From positions 59,872 through 123,871 of the forward strand of contig JAKAIE010000001.1 of NCBI GenBank assembly GCA_021814475.1: a stretch of 64,000 nucleotides of DNA. Direction: 5' to 3'. A model generated the notes under the pieces. That model was given only the letters and a program-made list of their open reading frames with translations, searched no databases and was not told where the DNA came from. Positions 1-8,198 of this stretch are shown piece by piece. Positions within the stretch are counted from its first letter, which is position 1, and every line of letters starts with the position of its first letter. The DNA comes from Nitrospirota bacterium (GTDB lineage: Bacteria; Nitrospirota; Thermodesulfovibrionia; Thermodesulfovibrionales; UBA6898). The position numbers and the translations under genes were made by a program.

Positions 1-2
1 CC

Positions 3-149
3 GATGAGGAACTGGAACAGGAGAAAGGCGGCAGCGGCCTGCGCTATTCCTTCGACATCCGACACGGCAAGGTCACGCAGGAAGTTGGCGTGGACGCCAA
101 AACTGGCGATCTGCTGGAAAACGCACCGGAGGGTCCTGACGCGGACTAA
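3..149 (+). CDS. PepSY domain protein, C-terminal end (partial)
   Basis: The window opens inside this gene; the last 48 codons are present and end in TAA. The visible peptide has the closing strands of a PepSY domain: a region reading YSFDIRHGKVTQEVGVDAKT followed by GDLLE. PepSY proteins are small periplasmic or membrane-linked domains, often next to two-component systems, and are thought to modulate proteases or sensors. It is followed by a COG4705 membrane protein and an OmpR/EnvZ-type pair on the same strand, so the four may form one sensory operon. The start lies outside the window. A longer overlapping frame beginning at base 4 is a shadow through this gene. Confidence 0.7.
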   Translation, partial: DEELEQEKGGSGLRYSFDIRHGKVTQEVGVDAKTGDLLENAPEGPDAD

Positions 150-234
150 ATTCTCTTTGGGCCTCAAGGCCACTTTTCAGTTGCTCAAAAATATCAAAAC
201 TGTCATAAAATTGGCAGGTAGAAAGGAAAGTCGT

Positions 235-993
235 ATGGACAATATCAGTGAGCGCACCTTGAGCAAGGTTCCAGAAGTCACTTTGATCTTCTGGATTATT
301 AAAATAGCGGCTACCACCCTGGGTGAAACCGGCGGCGATACAGTGTCTATGTCTATGAAACTGGGTTATCTTGTTGGAACAGCCATTTTCGCCGCAATTT
401 TTCTGGTCGCTGTAGCTGCCCAAATTAAGGCAAGGGGCTTCCACCCGTTCCTCTACTGGACGACGATAATCGCAACGACAACAGTTGGAACGACGTTGGC
501 TGATTTTGCAGACCGGTCCCTTGGAATAGGATATGCCGGGGGTGCATTGTTGCTATTTATCCTGCTGATGGCATCACTGTTCATTTGGTACCGTTCACTG
601 GGCACGGTATCGGTTGATACCATCAGTTCTCCAAAAGCAGAGATGTTCTATTGGCTGACAATCATGTTTTCTCAGACCTTAGGGACTGCTCTGGGCGACT
701 GGACCGCCGACACTGCCGGACTTGGTTACGGAGGCGGCGCGCTTGTGTTCAGTGTCTTGCTGGCCCTTGTGGTTGCGGCGTACTACAGGACAAACATATC
801 CCGTACTATGCTGTTTTGGGCGGCGTTTATTCTTACGCGCCCGCTTGGGGCGGTAGTCGGAGATCTTCTTGACAAGCCGCTCAGTGCGGGCGGGCTGGCA
901 TTAAGCCGCTATTCCGCCTCGGCTGCGCTTTTTGCATTTATGCTGACGTGTATTTTATTTTTCAAGCAGAGGGCAGCGGAAAAGGTTCATTAA
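235..993 (+). CDS. COG4705-type multi-pass membrane protein
   Basis: A 252-residue protein with about eight hydrophobic segments, matching the uncharacterised COG4705 membrane family. Four internal repeats are visible: each pair of helices carries a T-L-G (or P-L-G) motif followed six to ten residues later by G-D or A-D (TTLGETGGD, TTVGTTLAD, TLGTALGD, RPLGAVVGD). The repeated small and acidic residues within membrane segments suggest a transporter-like or ion-binding fold, but the substrate is unknown. Start chosen at ATG 235, which has GAAAGGAAAG upstream and begins MDNISER; the frame is open further upstream, but that stretch overlaps the PepSY gene. It precedes a response regulator by 29 bases and is likely its target or partner. 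Confidence 0.75.
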   Translation: MDNISERTLSKVPEVTLIFWIIKIAATTLGETGGDTVSMSMKLGYLVGTAIFAAIFLVAVAAQIKARGFHPFLYWTTIIATTTVGTTLADFADRSLGIGYAGGALLLFILLMASLFIWYRSLGTVSVDTISSPKAEMFYWLTIMFSQTLGTALGDWTADTAGLGYGGGALVFSVLLALVVAAYYRTNISRTMLFWAAFILTRPLGAVVGDLLDKPLSAGGLALSRYSASAALFAFMLTCILFFKQRAAEKVH

Positions 994-1022
994 AGCGCGG
1001 CAGATTGGCCGCAGGAGGGTAC

Positions 1023-1688
1023 ATGCGCGTTCTGTTGGTAGAAGACGACCCCATGATCGGAGAGGCTATCCGGGAAGCGCTCAAGGATGCGTCATATGCG
1101 ACTGATTGGGTGAAGAACGGGCTGGCCGCGCTCAACACGATCGCTTGTCAGAACTACGACCTCATCCTACTCGACCTGGGTTTGCCGGGCAAGGATGGGC
1201 GGGAGGTGCTGAACGTGATCCGTGCCAAAAAAAATCCTGTGCCTTTGCTGATCATCACTGCACGGGATGGGCTGGATGATCGGATTCGGGGGTTGGACGC
1301 CGGCGCTGACGACTATGTTCTCAAGCCTTTCGAGATGGCAGAGTTGCTTGCCCGGATGCGCGCCGTACTGCGACGCAAGGGGGGGATTGCATCACCCAAT
1401 TTTACCAATGGCATAGTGTCGCTTGATCCGGCAACGCGAGAAGCAACGGTCAATACAGGAGGGCCGGTACAGCTTTCCAGCAGGGAATTCGCTCTTTTGC
1501 AGGCCCTGCTTGTTCGACCCGGGGCAATTCTTTCCCGCAGCGATCTGGAAGAGCGAATTTACGGATGGGGCGAGGAAGTAGAAAGCAACGCCGTAGATTT
1601 CCTGATTCACGCGCTGCGCAAGAAACTGGGAGGCGAGGTCATCAAAAATGTCAGGGGGGCAGGATGGATGGTTTCAAAAAACGGTTGA
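1023..1688 (+). CDS. OmpR/PhoB-family response regulator (QseB/PmrA-like)
   Basis: A 221-residue DNA-binding response regulator. The receiver domain (residues 1-115) has the acidic pocket E7-D8-D9 and phospho-acceptor D51 in LLDLGLPG, and K-P-F at the end of the domain. A winged-helix effector domain follows (about 125-219). The start at ATG 1023 has a strong AGGAGG in GCAGGAGGGTAC. The gene overlaps the following kinase by 25 bases, so the two are translationally coupled and surely a cognate pair. The sequence style is that of beta/gammaproteobacterial QseB/PmrA regulators, unlike the rest of the window. The signal is unknown; the adjacent PepSY and COG4705 genes are the natural candidates for its regulon. 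Confidence 0.92.
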   Translation: MRVLLVEDDPMIGEAIREALKDASYATDWVKNGLAALNTIACQNYDLILLDLGLPGKDGREVLNVIRAKKNPVPLLIITARDGLDDRIRGLDAGADDYVLKPFEMAELLARMRAVLRRKGGIASPNFTNGIVSLDPATREATVNTGGPVQLSSREFALLQALLVRPGAILSRSDLEERIYGWGEEVESNAVDFLIHALRKKLGGEVIKNVRGAGWMVSKNG

Positions 1689-3022
1689 GAGACTCGCTCC
1701 AGATCAGACTGTCTTTCTGGCTGTCGTTGGCTATTCTGGCTGTCGCGGTGATTGCCGGAATATTTGCTTTTATCTCGGCGTTCAACGAGGCGCATGAGTT
1801 ACAGGATGATGTATTGCGCCAGGTCGCCATGTTGTTCGACCGGCACGGCCTGACTGTGCCTCACGCAGGCAATCCGGGTACAAAAGCGGACAGCGATCCC
1901 GAAGCACGGGTCTTCGTGCAGCCACTTTCAGCGGCCCCTCCACGCAATCCCGATAACAATTCCAGCCCAACCCTGGCCCTGCCGCAAGGCCTTCGTGATG
2001 GCCTGCAAACCGTCCGCGCCAATAATGGAACCTATCGTATCCTGGTCAGAACCCTCGGCAGTGGCGAACGCCTGGCAGTGGCACAAGAGACGGCTGTCCG
2101 TGACGAAATCGCTCGAGACAGCGCGTTGCGCACCCTGATGCCGTTTCTGGTGCTGGTTCCGATTCTGCTGCTTGTCATGGCCTATCTTATACGCAAAATC
2201 TTCAAGCCGATTGCCGTTCTCTCCCTCGAAATCGATCAGCGTACCGAGCAGGAACTTCATCCGATTGCCCCCGAACCATTCCCGGCGGAAATTCGGCCGT
2301 TTGTGGGCGCAATCAATCGACTGTTAAGGCGTGTAGAACAGTCAATGACTGCACAGCGGCGCTTTGTCGCCGATGCTGCGCATGAACTGCGCTCACCGCT
2401 GACGGCGCTGTCATTGCAGGCCGAGAGGCTTGCGGATGCCGATATGTCCGCCAACGCGCATGAGCGCCTGAATACATTGCGTCAAGGTATCGAGCGCGGC
2501 AGGATATTGCTGGATCAAATGTTGGCGCTGGCACGCGCGCAAGCCTCGGAGGGCACGTCCCGCACCACCGTTTCCATGCAGCAGGTTTTTAGGCGCGTAC
2601 TGGAAGATTTGATGCCATTGGCAGAGGCGAAGGGCATTGATATCGGTGTCGTGAGTGACTCGGATACTCACGTTGCCGTCAACGAGGTTGACCTGATAGC
2701 CCTGGTCAAAAATCTCGTGGACAACGCCGTCCGTTACACTCCGAAAGGCGGGCGTGTCGATTTGTTTTTTTTAACGACCGAGGAGGGGACGACGCTGGTG
2801 GTCGAAGATAACGGCCCCGGCATTCCGGAGGCAGAACGGGAGAGGGTGTTTGATCCGTTCTACCGTGTCCTGGGCAGCGATGAAATTGGTTCCGGCCTCG
2901 GCCTGTCTATTGTCCAGGCCATTTCCGCCCGGGTTGGCGCTAAGGTCAGCTTCGGCCCTGCACGCGATCAATCAGGGTCCGGCCTGCGTGTCATGGTGAC
3001 TTTCCCTTTGAGGGCAGGCTGA
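1664..3022 (+). CDS. Sensor histidine kinase of the QseC/EnvZ type
   Basis: A 452-residue membrane kinase partnered with the preceding regulator. It has an N-terminal transmembrane segment (about residues 16-40), a periplasmic loop of roughly 130 residues, a second transmembrane segment near 165-183, and then the HisKA H-box with H240 in AAHELRSPLTAL. The ATPase domain shows the N-box NLVDNAVRYTP, the G1 box DNGPGIP and the G2 box GSGLGLSIV. Start ATG 1664 (MDGFKKRL) follows TCAGGGGGGCAGG and lies inside the regulator gene; the upstream part of the frame is only overlap. The periplasmic loop is rich in Asp, Pro and Asn and shows no known sensor fold by eye. Confidence 0.9.
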   Translation: MDGFKKRLRDSLQIRLSFWLSLAILAVAVIAGIFAFISAFNEAHELQDDVLRQVAMLFDRHGLTVPHAGNPGTKADSDPEARVFVQPLSAAPPRNPDNNSSPTLALPQGLRDGLQTVRANNGTYRILVRTLGSGERLAVAQETAVRDEIARDSALRTLMPFLVLVPILLLVMAYLIRKIFKPIAVLSLEIDQRTEQELHPIAPEPFPAEIRPFVGAINRLLRRVEQSMTAQRRFVADAAHELRSPLTALSLQAERLADADMSANAHERLNTLRQGIERGRILLDQMLALARAQASEGTSRTTVSMQQVFRRVLEDLMPLAEAKGIDIGVVSDSDTHVAVNEVDLIALVKNLVDNAVRYTPKGGRVDLFFLTTEEGTTLVVEDNGPGIPEAERERVFDPFYRVLGSDEIGSGLGLSIVQAISARVGAKVSFGPARDQSGSGLRVMVTFPLRAG

Positions 3023-3124
3023 GGATAGGTTAGTAGAGAGGTGTATTATGAGCAGAGGTCTCCTTTCGAGTGTTAATATATCACACAATAGATCAATCTA
3101 AAAACTGAAGATCAGGGAGGTGGA

Positions 3125-3211
3125 ATGATGTATATCAGCAGCGCCTTGCCGCTGCGCGATACTCAGGCATTGACCTCGAAGTATAGCTCAGTGACGATTC
3201 CGGCTAAATGA
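3125..3211 (+). CDS. Short ORF of 28 codons with a strong ribosome binding site
   Basis: ATG ATG TAT starts a 28-codon frame behind a near-perfect Shine-Dalgarno (AGGGAGG, ending 4 bases upstream). Its TGA overlaps the ATG of the next short frame (ATGA). I do not recognise the peptide (MMYISSALPLRDTQALT...). It may be the surviving end of a larger gene cut at a recombination junction, a genuine microprotein, or chance. It lies in the 308-base gap between the proteobacterial-style kinase and the glycosyltransferase. Confidence 0.35.
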   Translation: MMYISSALPLRDTQALTSKYSSVTIPAK

Positions 3212-3327
3212 TTATCGAGGCGCTTGTAAAAGGAATGGTGGATGAGGCTGTTGCGAGGAAGATAGTACAGGCAACAGGTCATTCCATTGGAACCTGCTAT
3301 GGGAAGCACTGCGTTCGGCGGATATAG
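3208..3327 (+). pseudogene. 39-codon frame resembling the N-terminus of a toprim-like nuclease family protein
   Basis: The frame begins MIIEALVKGMVDEAVARKIV and ends with TAG two codons before the glycosyltransferase frame opens. The pattern (hydrophobic strand, small loop, acidic D-E-A, amphipathic helix, then a glycine-rich turn) looks like the first strand-helix of toprim-like proteins encoded after AAA ATPases in defence gene pairs. Only about 40 residues exist, so the rest is missing. Its ATG overlaps the stop of the preceding 28-codon frame, as in a coupled operon. Assignment by pattern only; it could be a chance frame. Confidence 0.3.
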
Positions 3328-3330
3328 ACC

Positions 3331-5052
3331 TTGTTCGAGGTTTTTTCGAAAAGACGCGAAAAAGTGATGTTTCTTCTCATCGCGGCCTGCTCCGTCCTCA
3401 CCTTCCTCCTGCAATACACGTACCGGTCCCTGGACGACAACCGTCTGACGAGCTGGGAGGCAGCGTTCAAATTCGCGGACTTCAGGCATGTTCTGGCCGC
3501 GCTCTGTGTCGGGATGCTCGTTGCATGGCCCCTCTCCCGGGTCCTTTTCCCAAGGAGATATCGTTCAGTCATTTTATTCGTTCTTTCTTTCGGCCTCTGC
3601 ATGCCCTTCTGGAGCGAGCCGGAGATGATCGTGGATGCGGCGAGGTATTTCACTCAGGCCAAGTACCTCGAACTTCATGGTCCCGTTTTTTTTCTGAAGG
3701 AGTGGGGAAGGCAGATCTTCGCGTGGACCGATACGCCGGTCGTCTCTTTCCTCTACGGGCTTATCTTCAGATATCTCGGTGAGACGCGGGTTTACATCCA
3801 GATATTCACGACAGCCTGTTTCAGCCTGACCGTTCTTCTCACCTACCGCCTCGGCAGCAGGCTCTGGGACGAGGAAACCGGATACATCGGTGCGCTGCTG
3901 CTGCTCGGGATCCCCTTCCTTTACTCCCAGGCGCCGCTGATGATGGTCGATGTCCCTCTCATGTTCTTCCTGATGGTGTCGGTATACACTTTCCTGCTGG
4001 CTCTTGAGAGGGGAGGAGGTATGATCCTCCTGTCGGCTCTCGCGATCGCCACGACCTTCTATGTAAAGTATTCGTCCTTCCTTATGCTTACTGTGCTGCC
4101 GGTCCTGTTTTGCGTCGTCCTGCTCTCCGGACATACCCTGCAGGTGATCGGGACGGGCCCCGGCGGACGTCCCCGGACGATCCTTGCACGGGGTCTGGCA
4201 GTCTTTCTCCTCTCCTCTGTCCTGGCAGGAATCTTCTTCCTACCGGACCACGAGGTATTCATGGCGCAGATCAGGCTGCTCAGGGAATACCAGGAGCCGG
4301 GTCTGAAGAGGTGGGGGGAGAGCTTTCTTTCTACCTTCCTGTTTCAGACCCATCCGTTCATCACCCTGGCTGCGGTCTCTTCACTCTGGCTCGCGATCAG
4401 AAGACTGGATGCGAGGTACCTCGTCCCCTTCTGGCTCCTGCTGCTCGTCGCTGTACTGCAGATCAGGAGGTCGAGGTATATCATCATGGTTTTCCCGATG
4501 CTCACGGTGATGGCCTCCCTCGGGCTGATGCAGTTGCGGAGGGCGGAGGTGCGGCGGTTCCTCGTCTCCTGCGTCGTCGCCTCCTCGCTGGTGGTCGCGG
4601 TCTTCGCCTTCAGGCCTTTTCTCAATAACATAAGCGAGGTGAACCTCAGGGATGCCGGCTCATTTCTGGATACGCTCCGGGGCGATGAGGCGGAGGTCTT
4701 TACGGTCTATGCAAGGAATCCCGAGGCCAACCCTGCGGTTGCGGTTCCCCTCCTGGACCTTTTTACCGGAAAGAGGCTTCTGTATAATGAGACCGGGGTC
4801 TTTGACGCCAGGCCTGAGGAGATAAAAACCTCATCGTTGCGCTTCACCTGGGAGTATCCGAACCCTCCCTTCTACGCAGGGAAGGGGGCGGCAAAGGAGA
4901 GAAAGCCTGCATTGGTCGTTATCACCGACCAGGGGGAAGAGGCGGTGCCCCCTGCAATCAGGGAGAAGATCGGGAAGTACGGAAGGAGCCGCATTTTCGA
5001 TAAGGAGGATCACGAATTCGCCTTCAAGACGCTGGTCCGCGTTTATTATTGA
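3331..5052 (+). CDS. PMT/ArnT-like membrane glycosyltransferase
   Basis: A protein of up to 573 residues with about ten transmembrane helices, of the GT-C superfamily that uses polyprenyl-phosphate sugars (dolichyl-phosphate-mannose mannosyltransferase and ArnT-like). The first periplasmic loop carries a GT-C acidic signature (SEPEMIVDAARYF), followed by WTDTPVVSFLYGLIF, and a soluble C-terminal region of about 130 residues follows the last helix. The start is uncertain: TTG 3331 is the first codon after an in-frame TAG, while GTG 3364 and ATG 3367 are alternatives; none has a clear ribosome binding site. The N-terminus abuts the recombination scraps at 3.1-3.33 kb and may be slightly truncated. 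Acceptor (lipid A, protein or glycan) unknown. Confidence 0.75.
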   Translation: MFEVFSKRREKVMFLLIAACSVLTFLLQYTYRSLDDNRLTSWEAAFKFADFRHVLAALCVGMLVAWPLSRVLFPRRYRSVILFVLSFGLCMPFWSEPEMIVDAARYFTQAKYLELHGPVFFLKEWGRQIFAWTDTPVVSFLYGLIFRYLGETRVYIQIFTTACFSLTVLLTYRLGSRLWDEETGYIGALLLLGIPFLYSQAPLMMVDVPLMFFLMVSVYTFLLALERGGGMILLSALAIATTFYVKYSSFLMLTVLPVLFCVVLLSGHTLQVIGTGPGGRPRTILARGLAVFLLSSVLAGIFFLPDHEVFMAQIRLLREYQEPGLKRWGESFLSTFLFQTHPFITLAAVSSLWLAIRRLDARYLVPFWLLLLVAVLQIRRSRYIIMVFPMLTVMASLGLMQLRRAEVRRFLVSCVVASSLVVAVFAFRPFLNNISEVNLRDAGSFLDTLRGDEAEVFTVYARNPEANPAVAVPLLDLFTGKRLLYNETGVFDARPEEIKTSSLRFTWEYPNPPFYAGKGAAKERKPALVVITDQGEEAVPPAIREKIGKYGRSRIFDKEDHEFAFKTLVRVYY

Positions 5053-5226
5053 CAGTCTGAAAATAATGCGCTCATTGATTTGAAAGTCTCTCCTCGCCTC
5101 CCTTTTCCAAAGTAAGTCTCTCCAGATAACTGCAGGAGGAATATCCTGAAAGACACTGCTGCCGCGGCTGAAAACAGGGGCGTTCGCGGGTGAATGGTCT
5201 TATAAGCAAAATTAATGGGTGCATCG

Positions 5227-5255
5227 TTGACAAATGAAGACCTCTGTGATATTTT
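5227..5255 (+). promoter_or_regulatory. Sigma-70-like promoter for the YeeE/YedE gene
   Basis: TTGACA (5227-5232), a 17-base spacer, then TATTTT (5250-5255). The start codon of the transporter is 28 bases beyond the -10 box, leaving room for a short leader with the GGAGG at 5273-5277. The rest of the 230-base gap from 5053 to 5226 holds no recognisable gene. Confidence 0.65.
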
Positions 5256-5282
5256 AAACAAAATTTTTCCCGGAGGTAGCGG

Positions 5283-6368
5283 ATGGAAACAGAAGCATTA
5301 CAGGGCGCATCATTAATGTTCATCATCTCTGGACTCGTGTGCGGAGGTCTCGTGGGGCTGATACTCCAGAGAGGCAGGTTCTGCATGAACAGCGCGTTCA
5401 GGGATACGATTTTCATCAAGGAGTACAACCTGTTCCAGGCCTATCTTATCGCGTTGATCATCATGCTCATCGGCGGCAACGCTATGGCCGACATGGGGAT
5501 GATCCACCTCAAGGCCCAGACGTTCTTTCCCATGGCCAATATCCTTGGCGGTTACGTCTTCGGCCTAGGCATGGTCATGGCCGGCGGCTGCGGCAGCGGC
5601 ATCATCTACAGGGTCGGTGAGGGGCAGCTCGCCTCTATCATGGCAGTATTCGGTTTTCTGTTCGGGATTGGGGCTACCACAAACGGCATATTCAAGCCTT
5701 TCTACAATTTTCTCCGGAGTTTCAAGATGGCCGGCGCTGAGGGCGCACCCTATACGCTGTATGGTCTCATCGGTGATACGCCTATGATCAAGTGGGCCGT
5801 GATCGCGGTGTTCTGTGCGGCGTGCTTTGCCTTCGTGCTTACAGGCAAGCCCTTTTCGTTCGGCAAACAGAAGGGGTTCTTCTGGTCGGTCGCCGGTGCC
5901 CTGATCGGGATCATGGGGCTGGTGACCTTCTGGGCGTCTGAGTACTGGGGTTCTCCCGGTTTTGCCAGAGGCATGAACTTTACGACCCCGGCCGGAGAGA
6001 CGATGTTCACCTTTCTCACCGGAGATGCGCGGTCGATGTTTTTCCCGATGTTTGATCTTGCCGGTTTCAAGGTCACATGGGGAGAGTTTTTCTATATCGG
6101 CGTTCCTGTCGGCGCCTTTATCAGCGCCAAGATCCTGAAGGAGTTCAAGTGGAAGATCCCCCCGGCCCAGGAGATGCTGACAGTCCTCGGGGGCAGTTTC
6201 CTGATGGGATTCGGCGCATCGTGCGCAGGCGGCTGCAATGTCGGACAGGCTCTGACCGGTTTTACGACGCTTTCGATCGGCAGCATTGTGGCGACGATCG
6301 CGATCATCCTCGGCAACTGGACGATGGTCTATTTCAAGTTCATCAAGCCGATGGCGGATATGGAATAG
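5283..6368 (+). CDS. YeeE/YedE family sulfur-compound (thiosulfate) transporter
   Basis: A 361-residue inner-membrane protein made of two homologous halves, matching the YeeE/YedE (TsuA) family, which imports thiosulfate or related sulfur species by a relay of conserved cysteines. The cysteine motifs are visible: GRFCMNSAFRD near residue 35, AGGCGSGIIYR near residue 103 and SCAGGCNVGQALTGF near residue 315. The start at ATG 5283 has CGGAGG 7 bases upstream and a good promoter before it. A strong terminator follows, then a TusA-like gene, the usual partner of YeeE/YedE transporters, so the pair probably handles reduced sulfur entering the cell. Confidence 0.88.
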   Translation: METEALQGASLMFIISGLVCGGLVGLILQRGRFCMNSAFRDTIFIKEYNLFQAYLIALIIMLIGGNAMADMGMIHLKAQTFFPMANILGGYVFGLGMVMAGGCGSGIIYRVGEGQLASIMAVFGFLFGIGATTNGIFKPFYNFLRSFKMAGAEGAPYTLYGLIGDTPMIKWAVIAVFCAACFAFVLTGKPFSFGKQKGFFWSVAGALIGIMGLVTFWASEYWGSPGFARGMNFTTPAGETMFTFLTGDARSMFFPMFDLAGFKVTWGEFFYIGVPVGAFISAKILKEFKWKIPPAQEMLTVLGGSFLMGFGASCAGGCNVGQALTGFTTLSIGSIVATIAIILGNWTMVYFKFIKPMADME

Positions 6369-6393
6369 TTTCCGCCTTCCTGAAAAGGAACAG

Positions 6394-6432
6394 ACCTGAT
6401 GGGATGCCTCGTCATCTCATCAGGTTTTTTTT
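6394..6432 (+). terminator. Rho-independent terminator after the sulfur transporter
   Basis: ACCTGATG and CATCAGGT form the base of a hairpin that extends inward with GATG/CATC, closed by a short loop and followed by a run of eight T (6425-6432). It lies 25 bases after the stop of the YeeE/YedE gene and separates it from the TusA-like gene. Confidence 0.88.
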
Positions 6433-6499
6433 CGGACGGCAATCCGGGAGATACTGAAAGTGGATGGAAAAATGGATGCCATTATTTCTACAATAGACT

Positions 6500-6730
6500 A
6501 TGCGGCTTGATGCGCGCGCCCTCGAACCGGGCCGCCTTTTCAGACAACTCAAGGATATGATCGCCACCTGCGGCAGCAATGAATTCATTGAAGTCACGGT
6601 TGCCGATTTCTCGACGGCGCAAAAGGTGAGGGCCTTTGCGTCCATGTCCGGCTGTCCCGTGACGGTCGAGAAGAAGGAAGATTGTATTGTCCTGCGTATA
6701 GACGAGAATACCTGCGGGTGCGGACGGTGA
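6500..6730 (+). CDS. TusA-like (SirA/YedF fold) protein lacking the CPxP cysteine
   Basis: A 76-residue protein with the TusA beta-alpha fold: it opens LDARALEPGRLFRQL where TusA proteins have LDxxGLxCPxP, and continues with IEVTVADFSTAQKVRAFA and VTVEKKEDCIVLRI. The sulfur-carrying cysteine of the CPxP motif is absent, and the segment is shortened to ALEP. Three other cysteines remain, one in GCPV and two in a C-terminal CGCGR tail. TusA relays persulfide sulfur to tRNA thiolation and other pathways; loss of the catalytic cysteine suggests a non-transferase role or use of the tail cysteines. No ribosome binding site is seen; TACAAT lies 5 bases before the ATG. It leads an operon with the next three genes. 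Confidence 0.75.
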   Translation: MRLDARALEPGRLFRQLKDMIATCGSNEFIEVTVADFSTAQKVRAFASMSGCPVTVEKKEDCIVLRIDENTCGCGR

Positions 6731-6734
6731 TGTC

Positions 6735-8198
6735 ATGCGCAGTTCGCCCTCTTCGGATAACGCCATGCCGGGCCACTTTGTAGACGGCAATACGACGATC
6801 ATAATCGGAGGAGGGCTGACCGGCCTGACGGCCGGGTGCGTGCTCTCCAGGGCGGGGCGCCGGGTCAGGCTCTTCGAGCGCGACGCCGAGGTCGGCGGCC
6901 TTTCGAAGACGGTTGTCAGGAACGGATTCAGGTTTGACCTGGGAGGCCACCGGTTCTTCACAAAGGACGCGGAGGTCAACGCCTTTGTGAAGGAGCTGCT
7001 GTCGGATGAACTGATCGAGGTCAGCCGGTCTAGCAAGATCTATCTTAACGCAAAGTTTTTCGATTACCCCCTGAAGCCCGTGAACGCCCTCTTCGGTCTC
7101 GGCATGGGGACGACGTTCAGGGCCATCGCGGATTACGGACTGCAGCGGGCAGGATGTCTCTTCGGCGAAAAAGAGCCGGTCTCCCTGGAGGACTGGGTCG
7201 TCAGCCGCTTCGGCAGGACGATGTTCAATATTTACTTCAGGGACTACAGCGAGAAGGTCTGGGGGATCGATTGCAGCCGCATCAGCGCGGAGTGGGTCGC
7301 GCAGCGGATCCACGGGCTCTCCCTTTCCAAGGCGATCAAAAACGCCTTTTTCAGGTTCAGCGGAAGCGACCTGCCGACCCTTACCGACCGGTTCTACTAT
7401 CCCGCAACGGGGATCGGCCGCATCGCCGAGCGCCTGCAGGAGGAGATCGAACTGACCAATGAGGTCTGCACCCGCAGTGGTGTGGAACAGATCAATCACG
7501 ACGGGCGGACGATCCGCAGCGTCTATGTCGGCAATCACTGCGAATCTGGACCGGTGCGCGGGGGCGAGTTCGTGTCCAGCATGTCGCTTCCGAGGCTGGT
7601 CCAGCTGCTCAATCCCGCACCGCCGGACGAGGTGCTGGAGGCGGCGTCGCGGCTCAGATTCAGGGACCTGGTGGTCGTCACGGTCATGGTTGACTGTCCG
7701 CGTGTCACCGATCAGACCTGGATCTATATCCAGGACAAGGGCATACCCTTTGGCCGGATCCATGAGCCGACAAACTGGAGCAGGAAGATGGCTCCCGAGG
7801 GCAAGTCGCTCCTGGTGGCCGAGTTTTTCAGCACGAAGGGCGACCCTGTCTGGAATGACTCCGATGAAAACCTCGTCTCCACGACCGTCTCTCATCTGGC
7901 GGGCCTCGGGTTTATCAGGAAAGAAGAGGTGGTCGACAGCTGCGTTGTCAGGGCTGTTGGCGCCTATCCTCTCTTCGAGGTGGGGTATGAAAAGTCCTGC
8001 GCGGTACTCAGGGACTATCTCGGGAGATTCCGGAACCTTCACCTGGCAGGGCGGATCGGGCTCTTCAAATATTACAATATGGACCACGCGATCGCCTCCG
8101 GGATGAATGCGGCCGCAGAGATCATGGCCCGGGCGCGCGGCGCGGAGACGCCGCCGGGTGATGGCGGCGAAAGGATCCTGGTCGGAAGCGGCCTATGA
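6735..8198 (+). CDS. FAD-dependent amine-oxidase-like oxidoreductase
   Basis: A 487-residue flavoprotein of the protoporphyrinogen oxidase/phytoene desaturase superfamily (COG1232-like). The dinucleotide-binding motif is IIIGGGLTGLTAGCVLSRAG with the acidic strand end RLFERDAEVGGLS, and the second motif is FDLGGHRFF, typical of members related to UDP-galactopyranose mutase that act in sugar or lipid modification. The C-terminus has the FAD-closing segment LAGRIGLFKYYNMDHAI. It begins 4 bases after the TusA-like gene and overlaps the next gene by ATGA, so it is co-transcribed with a B12-binding radical SAM enzyme. The substrate cannot be told from sequence. Confidence 0.82.
   Translation: MRSSPSSDNAMPGHFVDGNTTIIIGGGLTGLTAGCVLSRAGRRVRLFERDAEVGGLSKTVVRNGFRFDLGGHRFFTKDAEVNAFVKELLSDELIEVSRSSKIYLNAKFFDYPLKPVNALFGLGMGTTFRAIADYGLQRAGCLFGEKEPVSLEDWVVSRFGRTMFNIYFRDYSEKVWGIDCSRISAEWVAQRIHGLSLSKAIKNAFFRFSGSDLPTLTDRFYYPATGIGRIAERLQEEIELTNEVCTRSGVEQINHDGRTIRSVYVGNHCESGPVRGGEFVSSMSLPRLVQLLNPAPPDEVLEAASRLRFRDLVVVTVMVDCPRVTDQTWIYIQDKGIPFGRIHEPTNWSRKMAPEGKSLLVAEFFSTKGDPVWNDSDENLVSTTVSHLAGLGFIRKEEVVDSCVVRAVGAYPLFEVGYEKSCAVLRDYLGRFRNLHLAGRIGLFKYYNMDHAIASGMNAAAEIMARARGAETPPGDGGERILVGSGL

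Noticed and set aside
4..234. Upstream extension of the COG4705 gene to base 4
   Set aside because: It overlaps the PepSY gene in another frame, has no family similarity, and ATG 235 has a ribosome binding site.
6594..8087. 497-codon open frame on the minus strand
   Set aside because: Lies wholly antisense to the FAD oxidoreductase and is Arg/Pro/Asp-rich with no motif; a GC-rich shadow frame.
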